Shown one piece after another: positions 19,756 to 28,558 of a stretch of 31,755 nucleotides of DNA. Under the pieces are notes generated by a model. That model searched no databases. It was not told where the DNA came from and saw only the letters and a program-made list of their open reading frames with translations. The translations under genes were made by a program, and so were the position numbers. Source of the DNA: a virus; the IMG/VR virus record IMGVR_UViG_3300035183_000152, positions 1 through 31,755 of that record. One strand, 5' to 3'. Within the stretch, counting starts at the first letter, position 1. Each line of letters opens with the position of its first letter.

Positions 19756-20533
19756 TCTCTACCTGGAGCGTGCATCGGACTCGGACGTCTCCGGGTACTA
19801 CGTTGCGGCTACTACCAACAGTGGCGACCCCATGCAGCCGATGCGCGCCAAGTTCGCCAACTCCAAGGACTACCCGAAGCTGCTCGGTTCGTTCATCTCG
19901 CCATCGGGGTTCCCTGGAGTCGCCGGGACCTATGCGAAGTCCGTAGTCACGACGCTCCGCGCGCGTACTGACATCCTCTGGACGATCTTCACGCTGCGCC
20001 TGGACTTCCTGCGCTACAAGACGACAGGCAACATCGCCTCGATCTCCACGACTGTCCACTTCGACAAGTCCGAGGGGCCAGGTGGCAAGCCCGACAAGAT
20101 CATTAGGGTGTCGGGCAACTTCGTGACGGACGGGTTCACTCAGGGGGCACGCTTCACGGTCGCCGGCTCACTAGCCTGCGATGGGAACTATATCATCGAG
20201 CAGGTCACCCCTACCGTGCTCTACCTTTCGTCCGACACCCCGCTCCCGATCAATGCGAACAATACGCTGATCAATCAGCCGGAGATCGAGTATACGGGTG
20301 AGATCGTCACGCTCTCCACCAAGGAGAAGTTGCTGGTGCGCGGCACGGACTCGGGAGAGTTCTCCAATGCGGAGCAGGACATCACGATGCCTACCGTCTC
20401 GTTCTCGGACACGTTCGCGTCGGACGATCGGCTGGTAATTCGCGCATGGGCGCAGCACATCTTCGGGAACGCCGACGCATGGTGCGGGGTGGAGACCGAG
20501 GGTGCCAACCCCTGCATCGTCGCCTTGACCTAG
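19748..20533 (+). CDS. Putative virion structural protein (261 aa)
   Basis: The GTG at 19748 has GGAGG 9 nt upstream and overlaps the portal stop, so I prefer it to an ATG 15 nt earlier. The protein is beta-rich, starting VTNLYLERASDSDVSGYYVA. A segment GARFTVAGSLACDGNYIIEQ followed by VTPTVLYLSSD has the pattern often seen in phage structural proteins with Ig-like or beta-sandwich repeats. Its position directly after the portal would normally be that of scaffold or head proteins, but it is too small and has no capsid-fold signature I can see. A role in head or tail is inferred from position. Confidence 0.7.
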   Translation: MTNLYLERASDSDVSGYYVAATTNSGDPMQPMRAKFANSKDYPKLLGSFISPSGFPGVAGTYAKSVVTTLRARTDILWTIFTLRLDFLRYKTTGNIASISTTVHFDKSEGPGGKPDKIIRVSGNFVTDGFTQGARFTVAGSLACDGNYIIEQVTPTVLYLSSDTPLPINANNTLINQPEIEYTGEIVTLSTKEKLLVRGTDSGEFSNAEQDITMPTVSFSDTFASDDRLVIRAWAQHIFGNADAWCGVETEGANPCIVALT

Positions 20534-20543
20534 GAGATTTGAC

Positions 20544-20957
20544 ATGGCTGCCATTTGTCGAGTTGCCGACAATACACGAGATGCCCAGCTCGATGCGATT
20601 GCTGCACTGATTGATGCCGGTGCTGGTCCTGGGCTGCTCCGCATCTATGATGGTACTCAGCCCGCCGATGCTGACGACTCTATTACTACGCAGAATTTGC
20701 TTGCCGAGCTTCCCTTTGGTGATCCGTGCGCTGGTCCTGCCGTTGCAGGAGTACTAACATTCAATACTATTGCTCCTCAGAACGCGGTAGCTACAGGCAC
20801 CGCTACTTGGGCGCGGGTCTTGGACTCCGACCTCAACAATGTCATGGATGTGAACGTCGGCACGGCGTCAGCAAGTTTGATCATGAATACCACAGCCATC
20901 GTTTCTGGTGGTCCGGTACAGATCGACAGCTTCGTGCTTCGTGCACCCGCTACTTAA
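20544..20957 (+). CDS. Putative virion protein (137 aa)
   Basis: A good ribosome binding site (TAGGAG) precedes the ATG. The protein starts MAAICRVADNTRDAQLDAIA, with a helical N-terminal part followed by GPGLLRIYDGTQPADADDSI and an Ala/Thr/Val-rich beta part. Small proteins with this layout (helix, then LRIYDG..P) are common conserved genes next to phage tail and fibre genes, but their role is not established. It lies between the structural gene before and the tail fibre gene after. Confidence 0.75.
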   Translation: MAAICRVADNTRDAQLDAIAALIDAGAGPGLLRIYDGTQPADADDSITTQNLLAELPFGDPCAGPAVAGVLTFNTIAPQNAVATGTATWARVLDSDLNNVMDVNVGTASASLIMNTTAIVSGGPVQIDSFVLRAPAT

Positions 20958-20969
20958 GGGACGGAACTC

Positions 20970-22205
20970 GTGGCCGACCTAGAGGCCTTCCACCGCTACG
21001 TCAACCCGGAGACCGATCTCGGGAACCCCAATGAGACGGGTCCCGACGAGTGGAACGACGGACACGACGTGAAGATGACCGGACCTGCGCTCGCGGGCCG
21101 GATTGCTGCGTCGCTGGGCAATGCCCATGAAATCTCACTCGGGACCGGTCTCGCTTTTGGCGCAAGCGACGTCCACGTCGACACGACCGTCATTGCTACG
21201 AAGTCGTACGTCGACGGCCTGATCGCTGCCGCCGACGCGCTGACCTTCAAGGGCGACATTGATGCGTCGGGCAATCCGAACTATCCGGCGGCCAACGCCG
21301 GGGACGTTTACAAGATCAGCGTCGCGGGTAAGATCGGCGGAGCCTCCGGCCCGAACGTCGAGGTCGGCGACACGATCATCTGCAAGGTCGACGCGAGTGC
21401 GTCTGGAAACCACGCGACGGTTGGTTCGAACTGGATCATTCTCCAGGCGAACATTGATATAAGCATCGACGGCACGCTCGCCGCGAACTCGGATGGTCTG
21501 GTCCCGTCCCAGAAGGCGGTCAAGACCTACGCCGATACCAAGCTCCCGGAGCCGAGCGGAAATGGCATCGCGGTCAAGACCGGAGCCGGCGCGTCGACGA
21601 ACCGGACGATCCAGGGGACAGCGAACCAGATTAGCGTGTCAAACGGCGACGGCGTCGCGGGCGATCCGACGATCTCGGCGACAATCGCGTCGCAGGCCGA
21701 GGCAGAGGCCGGGACGGATACGACCAAGCTCATGACGGCCCAGCGCGTCGCCCAAGCTATCGCCGCACTTGGTAGTTCCGGCTTCCCGTCCGGGACGCGA
21801 ACCGACTTTCAACAGACCTCGGCTCCGACTGGCTGGACCAAGGAAACCGGGAGCGCCTACAACGACGCCAGCCCGCGCGTTATTACTGGCGCGGTCGGGA
21901 CCGGCGGATCGGTCGCCTTCTCGACGCTGTTTGCGCGCACGGCGACTGATAGCTATACGCTCACGTCGCCCGCTGATATTCCTGCTCACAAGCATCCGGC
22001 TCCCGCGTCGGGGACGGTTATCGCTTCGAATGCTGTTCCTGCTGGTAGCGGGCCAACTGTTGCAAAAGGTAACGCCACTTCTCCCATTTCAAGCCCTGTG
22101 TCCGTCACCGTCAACATCGGCAACACGGGCTCTGGCGGCGGCCACTCGCACGGTATGGATATGCGGGTGAAGTTCGTGGACTTTATCATAGCGCAGAAGG
22201 ACTAA
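20970..22205 (+). CDS. Tail fibre protein with metal-binding tip
   Basis: This 411-aa protein begins at GTG (20970). The N-terminal part (about 1-100) contains PETDLGNPNETGPDEWNDGH, an adaptor-like region. The middle is low-complexity and beta-rich. The C-terminus is a fibre tip: FQQTSAPTGWTKETGSAYND, then HKHPAP, and the end GGHSHGMDMRVKFVDFII. HxH pairs like these bind iron or zinc in phage short tail fibres and stabilise the trimeric tip. It probably contacts the host surface. Repeated small motifs in the middle suggest a trimeric shaft. Confidence 0.85.
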   Translation: MADLEAFHRYVNPETDLGNPNETGPDEWNDGHDVKMTGPALAGRIAASLGNAHEISLGTGLAFGASDVHVDTTVIATKSYVDGLIAAADALTFKGDIDASGNPNYPAANAGDVYKISVAGKIGGASGPNVEVGDTIICKVDASASGNHATVGSNWIILQANIDISIDGTLAANSDGLVPSQKAVKTYADTKLPEPSGNGIAVKTGAGASTNRTIQGTANQISVSNGDGVAGDPTISATIASQAEAEAGTDTTKLMTAQRVAQAIAALGSSGFPSGTRTDFQQTSAPTGWTKETGSAYNDASPRVITGAVGTGGSVAFSTLFARTATDSYTLTSPADIPAHKHPAPASGTVIASNAVPAGSGPTVAKGNATSPISSPVSVTVNIGNTGSGGGHSHGMDMRVKFVDFIIAQKD

Positions 22206-22223
22206 GGAAAAGGGAAAACTTGG

Positions 22224-22631
22224 GTGCCCGAAGTAGAGAAGCCTAGACGCAAGCCCGGTCAGATTTGTCCTCTAATGAGGATGGACGTATCGGAGTGTTG
22301 CCACACATGCGACTGGTACGATAGCGTTCCAGTCGGTAAGACCGACCAGCACGGACGGGTCACCGAGGCCCACGACAAGTGGGATTGCTCGATCAAGCAT
22401 CTACTCAAGGTCTTCCGAGATTGGGGCGCAATCCTTGAGGGCGTGCAGACGGCCACGGAGAGTGGACGGAACGAGATTGCCGCACGGCTCGACGTGATTG
22501 CCGAGGACGCCATGACGGTTGCCGAGGTCGCCAAGGTCGCCGCGATTAAGTCCGGTGTCAGTGTCCAACCTATGATCGGCGTGGTGCGGCATCGTATTGG
22601 CGGCGCGATCAAGCAGGAGAGCGAGCAATGA
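22224..22631 (+). CDS. Hypothetical protein with cysteine cluster (135 aa)
   Basis: The start is GTG after an A/G-rich stretch (AAGGAAAAGGG). The N-terminus has a cysteine cluster, GQICPLMRMDVSECCHTCDW, with a further Cys (KWDCSI) at about residue 55, which may bind a metal or form disulphides. The rest is a long amphipathic helix (ATESGRNEIAARLDVIAEDA onward) suited to oligomerisation. It follows the tail fibre, so it may be a fibre accessory or chaperone. No family recognised. Confidence 0.7.
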   Translation: MPEVEKPRRKPGQICPLMRMDVSECCHTCDWYDSVPVGKTDQHGRVTEAHDKWDCSIKHLLKVFRDWGAILEGVQTATESGRNEIAARLDVIAEDAMTVAEVAKVAAIKSGVSVQPMIGVVRHRIGGAIKQESEQ

Positions 22632-23053
22632 AAATCAGCATCAATACCTACGGTCGTGTAGTCACGGTCGATCATCGCTCACACGTGGTCGGCGTCGACC
22701 TTACGGCGATATTCCCCGGCGTGGCGCACGTTCACTACGACAGCGAGACCGGCATTGGCGCGATTGAATATATCCCGACCCCGCCGCACACCTTTTATGG
22801 CATGGACGGCATCAAGGGACTGAGCGACGTGCTAAAGGCGTGGAACGACGAGGACGCGGCCTACGAGAAGGCAGTGCAGGATCAGCTTGCGAGCATCGAC
22901 AAGTCCAACGCCCCTGCCGACGACAAGGCCAAGCAGGTCGCACAGTTGCAAGAGGAGTTGAACCCTGCACAGGCGGAGGCTGCGCGCAAGAAAGAGCAGG
23001 ACCAGTTGGCCCGTGCCGATCAGGCTGTCAACATCGTCATCGAGGACGACTAA
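22628..23053 (+). CDS. Putative fibre assembly or chaperone-like protein (141 aa)
   Basis: The ATG overlaps the stop of the gene before (ATGA). The N-terminal half is beta-like (MKISINTYGRVVTVDHRSHV) and the C-terminal half is a long charged helix (AYEKAVQDQLASIDKSNAPA onward) ending in an acidic tail. This layout resembles tail fibre assembly proteins, which are encoded next to the fibre and help it trimerise. The match is by shape and position only. Confidence 0.6.
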   Translation: MKISINTYGRVVTVDHRSHVVGVDLTAIFPGVAHVHYDSETGIGAIEYIPTPPHTFYGMDGIKGLSDVLKAWNDEDAAYEKAVQDQLASIDKSNAPADDKAKQVAQLQEELNPAQAEAARKKEQDQLARADQAVNIVIEDD

Positions 23054-23055
23054 AA

Positions 23056-23589
23056 ATGTATGTGCTGCCAGACTTGGTAGTTGTCGAGAGCGCGCTGACC
23101 AATCCTGACCGGATCGTGCAAGCCTGTCTGGCCATGAGCCGCCCTCAGTCGGAGGTCGGCAGCGGCGGAGTGGCGCGCGACATTCGCGACGCTCGCTCGA
23201 TCCGCTTGCCCTATGACAAAGGCATTGGTGCGACCATGGCTGGCATCGGCATGGCGGCAAACCGGAAGCATTGGCGTTTCGACATTACTCATGCTGATCA
23301 GTGCGAGTTCCTCTGCTACGAGAAAGAGGGACACTACGTCGGCCATGTTGACACCTTCATGCAGCGCGACGGCGATTGTCGCAAGCTCACCGTGCTGGCG
23401 ATCTTGAACGACGAGTTCGAGGGTGGGCGGTTCTGGATCAAGGGGTCGGGCGATGACCGGGTTTATCCGGTGCAGACCAAGGGCAGCGTCATTGTATTCC
23501 CGTCGTTCATGTTGCATGGCGTCGAGCCGGTCACGTTGGGGCCGCGGTATTCCTTGGTAACTTGGCTGGTAGGCCCATGGTTTCGCTAG
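23056..23589 (+). CDS. 2-oxoglutarate/Fe(II) dioxygenase, PKHD-type hydroxylase
   Basis: This 177-aa enzyme has the double-stranded beta-helix metal triad: GHVDTF (His97, Asp99) and MLHGVEPV (His154), followed by Arg164 (GPRYSLVTW), which would hold 2-oxoglutarate. The segment FEGGRFWIKG and a conserved KGSVIVFPSF before the second His are typical of the PKHD/prolyl hydroxylase group. Substrates in phages are not established; they may be amino acids in tail fibres, nucleobases or host proteins. It stands next to a second dioxygenase gene with a 13-nt overlap. Confidence 0.86.
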   Translation: MYVLPDLVVVESALTNPDRIVQACLAMSRPQSEVGSGGVARDIRDARSIRLPYDKGIGATMAGIGMAANRKHWRFDITHADQCEFLCYEKEGHYVGHVDTFMQRDGDCRKLTVLAILNDEFEGGRFWIKGSGDDRVYPVQTKGSVIVFPSFMLHGVEPVTLGPRYSLVTWLVGPWFR

Positions 23590-24125
23590 CTGAGATATTC
23601 GAGCGCGAGCGGTGGGTCGAGGTCGATCTACTGCCAGCACGCTCGTGCGCGATGCTGGCTTCATGGCTATGGCGCAAGGCAGAGCTTGGGCAGACAAAAC
23701 GTGACGACCAGTGTCCTCTATCCGATAGTCTCAGCCACAATCGAGTGCTCGACCGCGCGCTTGAAAACTTGCTGCCGAAGATGGAAGCCATAACTGGGCT
23801 ACGTCTATACCCGACCTATTGCTATGCGCGGGTCTATCGTCCCGGCGAAGTGCTCAAACCGCATCGTGATCGCCCTGCGTGCGAGATCAGCGCCACTGTG
23901 ACCCTTGGCTTCGGCTGCGGACCTGTGTGGCCTATATTCATGGCCGGACGCAAGGTTGAACTCCCGGTTGGTAGGGCGGTGGTCTATCGTGGTTGCGAAC
24001 TGGAGCATTGGCGGGAGACATTCACGGGCGAATGGCAGGCGCAAGCGTTCTTTCACTACGTCGATGCCAACGGCCCGTTCAAAGATTGGCGATACGACAA
24101 AAGGTCGAAACTGGAGCATCACTAG
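23577..24125 (+). CDS. Second 2-oxoglutarate/Fe(II) dioxygenase-like protein
   Basis: This 182-aa protein has a related layout: a helical N-terminus, then YARVYRPGEVLKPHRDRPAC with the HxD pair His96-Asp98, and VVYRGCELEHWRETF with the distal His144. Where the first enzyme has RYSL, here the sequence is WQAQAFFHYVDANGP, with Gln rather than Arg. This is the pattern of a different dioxygenase subfamily or of a protein that binds its co-substrate differently. It overlaps the gene before by 13 nt, so they are coexpressed. Confidence 0.8.
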   Translation: MVSLAEIFERERWVEVDLLPARSCAMLASWLWRKAELGQTKRDDQCPLSDSLSHNRVLDRALENLLPKMEAITGLRLYPTYCYARVYRPGEVLKPHRDRPACEISATVTLGFGCGPVWPIFMAGRKVELPVGRAVVYRGCELEHWRETFTGEWQAQAFFHYVDANGPFKDWRYDKRSKLEHH

Positions 24126-24827
24126 GTGGCCTTCCAATATCCTGGCTTCCAGCTGAATGCCTTTCAAATCACGCGGAGGGCTGACGCCGACTGTTCTTTG
24201 CCATCGCTTACTGCGGAGGCATCAGGACTCGCTGCAGTTGTGGGTGATGGTGATATTAGCCTACCACTACTTACCTGCGAAGTGGCTGGAAGGTTCGGAT
24301 GGGCTGGACAGGCAGATTGTTTCCTCCCCTCGATTACTTGTAGCGCCTCTGGGTCTCAGGTTGTTGGCAATGTCGATTGCTCCCTTCCTTCGGTTACATG
24401 CGAGGGGCATGGCACGAACCCGGAGGAGCAGGTTCACGGTAGGGGACACTTCATCGAGCCGTACTCGCAATGGCTCAAGCGCCGTCAGTGGGAAGAGCAG
24501 CAGTTCCGGGAGCGGATGCGTGGCCCCAATCGAGCCGTCATCACCCTGCCGTCGCTCATTGTCGAGGCCCGCGGTTTTCATGTCCCAGGCGTGCAGGAGC
24601 GCCCAGGGGTGGCCGATCAGGGGGTGGCACAAGGACCCATGCCGGCCCTGGAAACCGGGCCCCTGCCCTCTCCTGCCCCTTCTGAGCGGCCAATTCCGGC
24701 CATTCCAGGGGTGGCCGGACAGGGGGCAATCGTCATTCCGTTGATCACCGCCGATGCGAGGGGTGGTCACAACCATCTTCCTGCCGACGAGATCGAGGCA
24801 GTTATAGTTCTGGAGCATGCAGCATGA
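24126..24827 (+). CDS. Repeat-containing virion-associated protein (233 aa)
   Basis: GTG at 24126 directly follows the previous stop. The protein holds six copies of a motif like D(C/I)xLPSLTxEAxG: four in the first 95 residues (ADCSLPSLTAEASG, GDISLPLLTCEVAG, ADCFLPSITCSASG, VDCSLPSVTCEGHG), one near 134-150 and one near 203-217. A Pro/Gly-rich linker lies between the last two. Each repeat looks like a single beta hairpin, so the whole may form a stacked rod. Its position between the dioxygenases and a large fibre-like gene suggests a tail or fibre component, possibly a substrate of the dioxygenases. Confidence 0.75.
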   Translation: MAFQYPGFQLNAFQITRRADADCSLPSLTAEASGLAAVVGDGDISLPLLTCEVAGRFGWAGQADCFLPSITCSASGSQVVGNVDCSLPSVTCEGHGTNPEEQVHGRGHFIEPYSQWLKRRQWEEQQFRERMRGPNRAVITLPSLIVEARGFHVPGVQERPGVADQGVAQGPMPALETGPLPSPAPSERPIPAIPGVAGQGAIVIPLITADARGGHNHLPADEIEAVIVLEHAA

Positions 24828-27055
24828 CGGGTATTTGCACGTTCAAGCAATATGCTGGGGCTTCGCTCACTACTATGGGTGGGCCGGTAGTCGCTACGTC
24901 GGCAAGTTCGCTTGTGCTTCGCTTCGCCGTGCATAATCCAGATACGATTTTGTTGATGCACGTGGCGGCGTCTAATTCCGGTGGGGCAGCGCCGTCGCGC
25001 CCGTCGATTAGCGACGAGAGTGGGGCGAGTTGGAACCTTCTCTCAGAGGATAGTTGGTCGGACGGCACGAATGGCACTTATCAAGCTGTCTTTTGGGCTC
25101 GGACACCTCTATCTGGACGCTTGGTTGCCACGGTCAGCTTCAGTGCGAGTGTAAGCCAGGCCGCTGCTGCCGTAGTGGGTATACTTGGAGCGGACCTAAG
25201 CGATCCTAAGGACGCCAATGCTAATGCAATAAAAACTGAGCACCACACGAGTAGCGCAGCATCGAGCGTTTCGGGGTTTTCGACGAGCAGCGCCGATAGC
25301 ATCATAGTTGCTTTCTACGCCTCTAGAACGACAGTGACGGCTCCGGGCACGCCTGCCGGCTTTACGCAGAACTACGACAACTCTTCTAATCTGCGCTTTA
25401 AGGCCGCGTTTCAGCAAGTCTCCACGCTTCAGTCTGGCATCTCCATTGCGTTTCCTAACGCCACCGCTCAGGGAGGCATGATTGCCATAGCGATCCGGCC
25501 CAGGACTTACACGCGCAAGCAAATCATCTTTGCGGAAGGCTTCGAGCAGTGGTCGTCGGCAGGCGGTAACAGCGACACCGACCCTGGTCATATGACCAAT
25601 GCTTATCGTTGCCGCTCGTGCTTCGCCCGCGGAACGTTAGGAAGCTATCAGTTAGTCCCCGGCAGGGACGGCGTTGGGCGGGCGTTGGAAGGGCGTGGGT
25701 CGTCGGGCTCAGCTTTTCGCATCAACAACTGGACTGGGGGCGGCTTCGGTATTGTCAACGGTGCAGTCAAGAACGCTGTCGGCAGCTACAACGCAATAGT
25801 TGACGGCGAGCATATTTGCTTCGGTTGCAACGTCAGGATCAAGAGCAGCGTTGGCTCGTCATTTGCGGATGGTTGGTGGGCGGTTATTGGCTTCAACGGG
25901 ACCAATGATCGGCTGACCTTTCTCTATAACACCTCGACTAAACAGTGGGGCATGACACTAAATCCAAATACCACCGCTACTGGTACGCCAAATAGCGTCA
26001 CGCCCGATTACGTAGTAGACGCCCCCGTCGATCCTACTGGGCAGTGGGTTTGGATTGAGTGTCATCTATACCGAGATGGATCCGCTGGCCGCATCGAGTT
26101 TTGGCAGGAGGTCCGCAGCGGTAGCGGGGGACAGAGCTTCAATTGGCCTCACCCGCCTTGGTGGCCTGCTGGGACGGTCTACACCCCTAATCCCCACGGT
26201 ATCCCCGCAGGTCAAGCGGGAACATCGGCCACGATGACAAAGATTTTCGATTTCACTGGGGATACATCCGTTGCAACGATTGGCACGATTAATCAATTGA
26301 GCTTGTACGGGGACGGTAGGTCTGCAACCAATTGGATTGGCAATTCATTCGATGACGTAGTGGTGTCGGTTGGCGGCGTGATGGGTCAGCCTTGTTACGT
26401 CAAAACGCTGTCCCCTACAGAAGACATATCGGTGTCTGGGTGGTCGCCAAGCACCGGCACAAATCACTTTGCGGTAGTAGATGACTTGCCCTCCGACACT
26501 TCCGATTATCTATCGGCCTCGACTGGCAATCCGAGGACGGTGCTAGGTTTTAGCGGGGCTAGCATTGGATACACGCCGAAAGCTGTATTGGCATTGCAGC
26601 ACTGCTTTACAGCAAAGAAAGTTTCTGGTGGCAATCGCGATCATCGCTGTGGGATTATCAGCGGTAGCTTAGAGTACACCGGCTGGTGGTCTTCTGTGGG
26701 CACTGTCAATCCAGAGCATGTCTTATCTGTAGCGGGCTACGATCCAAACACGCGGAAACGCTGGTCCCTGTCGGCGGCGCTAGCAGCAAAACTGGTGATA
26801 GATGTCCCGAATGTAGATGCTTTAGGATCGGCGCAATCGCTCGACGCCGAGACTAGGGTCTATCAGGCGTTCAAGCAGATAGTAGTTACAATAGAACCGG
26901 GAAACGGTGTTGGAGGCAATTCGGAGATCACCGACGACGCCGATTACGACGTTCCTCTCGTGACAGGCGCGTACAACGCTCCTCTCTCGCCCGTAAGGCG
27001 CGGGCAAAACGCGCTTGCCAATACGCACCCAATAGACATTGGCATTTGTCAGTAG
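24824..27055 (+). CDS. Large tail/receptor-binding protein with jelly-roll-like domain
   Basis: This 743-aa protein begins in an ATGA overlap. It is almost entirely beta-rich with Ser, Thr, Gly and aromatic residues and has no membrane segment. The centre (about 225-480) starts at IIFAEGFEQW and continues through WVWIECHLYRDGSAGRIEFW and a FDFTGDTSVATIGTINQLSL stretch. This looks like a concanavalin/LamG-type jelly roll, common in phage receptor-binding proteins. The C-terminal part (about 560-743) contains TPKAVLALQHCFTAKKVSGG and a final acidic segment. It is probably an appendage protein at the host-contact end of the tail. Confidence 0.75.
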   Translation: MTGICTFKQYAGASLTTMGGPVVATSASSLVLRFAVHNPDTILLMHVAASNSGGAAPSRPSISDESGASWNLLSEDSWSDGTNGTYQAVFWARTPLSGRLVATVSFSASVSQAAAAVVGILGADLSDPKDANANAIKTEHHTSSAASSVSGFSTSSADSIIVAFYASRTTVTAPGTPAGFTQNYDNSSNLRFKAAFQQVSTLQSGISIAFPNATAQGGMIAIAIRPRTYTRKQIIFAEGFEQWSSAGGNSDTDPGHMTNAYRCRSCFARGTLGSYQLVPGRDGVGRALEGRGSSGSAFRINNWTGGGFGIVNGAVKNAVGSYNAIVDGEHICFGCNVRIKSSVGSSFADGWWAVIGFNGTNDRLTFLYNTSTKQWGMTLNPNTTATGTPNSVTPDYVVDAPVDPTGQWVWIECHLYRDGSAGRIEFWQEVRSGSGGQSFNWPHPPWWPAGTVYTPNPHGIPAGQAGTSATMTKIFDFTGDTSVATIGTINQLSLYGDGRSATNWIGNSFDDVVVSVGGVMGQPCYVKTLSPTEDISVSGWSPSTGTNHFAVVDDLPSDTSDYLSASTGNPRTVLGFSGASIGYTPKAVLALQHCFTAKKVSGGNRDHRCGIISGSLEYTGWWSSVGTVNPEHVLSVAGYDPNTRKRWSLSAALAAKLVIDVPNVDALGSAQSLDAETRVYQAFKQIVVTIEPGNGVGGNSEITDDADYDVPLVTGAYNAPLSPVRRGQNALANTHPIDIGICQ

Positions 27056-27067
27056 GATCGAAGCAAC

Positions 27068-28558
27068 ATGCGCATACCAAGCGGAAAAGTAGATCAATAC
27101 TTGTACTTCGTCGCTCTGGACGGTACCGACCTTGTGACGCGAAAGACGGGTTTGACTGGCTTCACGGTCTATCGCTCGCGCAAGGGTGGAGCTGCCACTG
27201 CTATGACCACGCCCACTGTGATTGAGGTTGACGCCACTAACATGCCGGGGGTGTATGCGCTACTGGTCGATGAGGATACGACCGTTGACAGTGGCAGCGA
27301 TAGCGAAGAAATGGTATTACACCTTACGGCAACTGGCATGGCTCCGGTGACACGTACCGTGGAGCTTTATCGTCGAGACGTAACGAGCGGGCGCTCTGTC
27401 GCCGTAGATGCCAATGGTCGGGTCGATGTGTCGCTGATCGAGGGCGTTGATGCCACTGATCAGTTGGACGCCCATGCTGGCAGCAGCGGTGGAGCTACAG
27501 CAGCGGAAATTGCTACTGCTGTGTGGACCGATTTGCTTGCGGGCAGCGATTTCTCCACGTCATCGTCTATTGGCAAGCTGCTCAAGGACAACGTCGATGC
27601 AGCTATCTCGTCGCGCTTGGCGACTTCTGGTTATACGGCCCCGTTAGACGCAGCGGGAGTGCGCAGTGCGGTCGGTATGGCTTCGGCAAATCTCGACACC
27701 CAGCTCTCGACGATTGCAGGATACATTGACACTGAGGTTGCAGCGATCAAGGCTAAGACCGACAACTTGCCGAGCGATCCTGCCGATCAATCAGCTGTAG
27801 AAGCGGCGATCACGGCGGCGCAAGCTGCGATCATTGCGGCAGTGCCGAGCAGTGCTCAGAACGCGGATGCTGTCTGGGATGAGGCGGTGTCGGGTCATGT
27901 TGGGGTGGGAAGCTTTGGCAAGCTCATCAACGACGACCTGGACGCAACTGTCTCGTCGCGACTTGCCGCATCGGCCTATACTGCGCCTGACAATGCTGGA
28001 GTGGCGGCGATCAAGGCCAAGACTGACAACCTGCCGACAGATCCAGCAGATGCCAGCGTTATCGCCGGACGGTTCGACACCCTTGATACCTCTATCGCTG
28101 ACCTGCCGACGAACGCGGAGTTGGCAACGGCTTTGGCCGGGGCCGACGATGCGGTCCTTGCTGCCATCGCAGCACTCAACAACCTGTCACAGGCCGACGT
28201 GCGCACGGCGGTCGGCCTTGCGACGGCGAACCTTGATACGCAGCTGTCTACCATCGCCGGGTACATTGATACGGAAGTGGCAGCGATCAAGGCGAAGACC
28301 GACAACCTTCCGGCGTCGCCCGCAGCCGTGTCCGACATTCCAAGCGCGGCTTCGATTGCAGCGGCGGTATTTAATTCCACGGTCGAGAACAGCTACTCCC
28401 TCCTCGAGCTACTCAAGGCGTACAACTCCGTGCTCCTGGCGGCGTGGACGAAGACGGGTTCTTCTGTCGTCTATCGCGATCTTGCGAACACTAAGGACCG
28501 CGTCACTGCAACAATCGGCGCGACCTCGCGGTCCGTCGCTACGCTGGATCTCACCTAA
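27068..28558 (+). CDS. Tail fibre-like protein with long repeats (496 aa)
   Basis: The N-terminal part (about 1-120) is an Ig-like domain, MRIPSGKVDQYLYFVALDGT then GVYALLVDEDTTVDSGSDSE. The rest is an Ala-rich coiled-coil-like rod with internal repeats. A block with NLDTQLSTIAGYIDTEVAAI and KAKTDNLP occurs twice nearly identically (about residues 208-238 and 388-418), AAIKAKTDNLP occurs a third time near 313, and an SSRLA..YTAP segment occurs twice. It fits a trimeric phage fibre with a repeated shaft. The next gene starts in its stop codon (TAATG). Confidence 0.8.
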   Translation: MRIPSGKVDQYLYFVALDGTDLVTRKTGLTGFTVYRSRKGGAATAMTTPTVIEVDATNMPGVYALLVDEDTTVDSGSDSEEMVLHLTATGMAPVTRTVELYRRDVTSGRSVAVDANGRVDVSLIEGVDATDQLDAHAGSSGGATAAEIATAVWTDLLAGSDFSTSSSIGKLLKDNVDAAISSRLATSGYTAPLDAAGVRSAVGMASANLDTQLSTIAGYIDTEVAAIKAKTDNLPSDPADQSAVEAAITAAQAAIIAAVPSSAQNADAVWDEAVSGHVGVGSFGKLINDDLDATVSSRLAASAYTAPDNAGVAAIKAKTDNLPTDPADASVIAGRFDTLDTSIADLPTNAELATALAGADDAVLAAIAALNNLSQADVRTAVGLATANLDTQLSTIAGYIDTEVAAIKAKTDNLPASPAAVSDIPSAASIAAAVFNSTVENSYSLLELLKAYNSVLLAAWTKTGSSVVYRDLANTKDRVTATIGATSRSVATLDLT

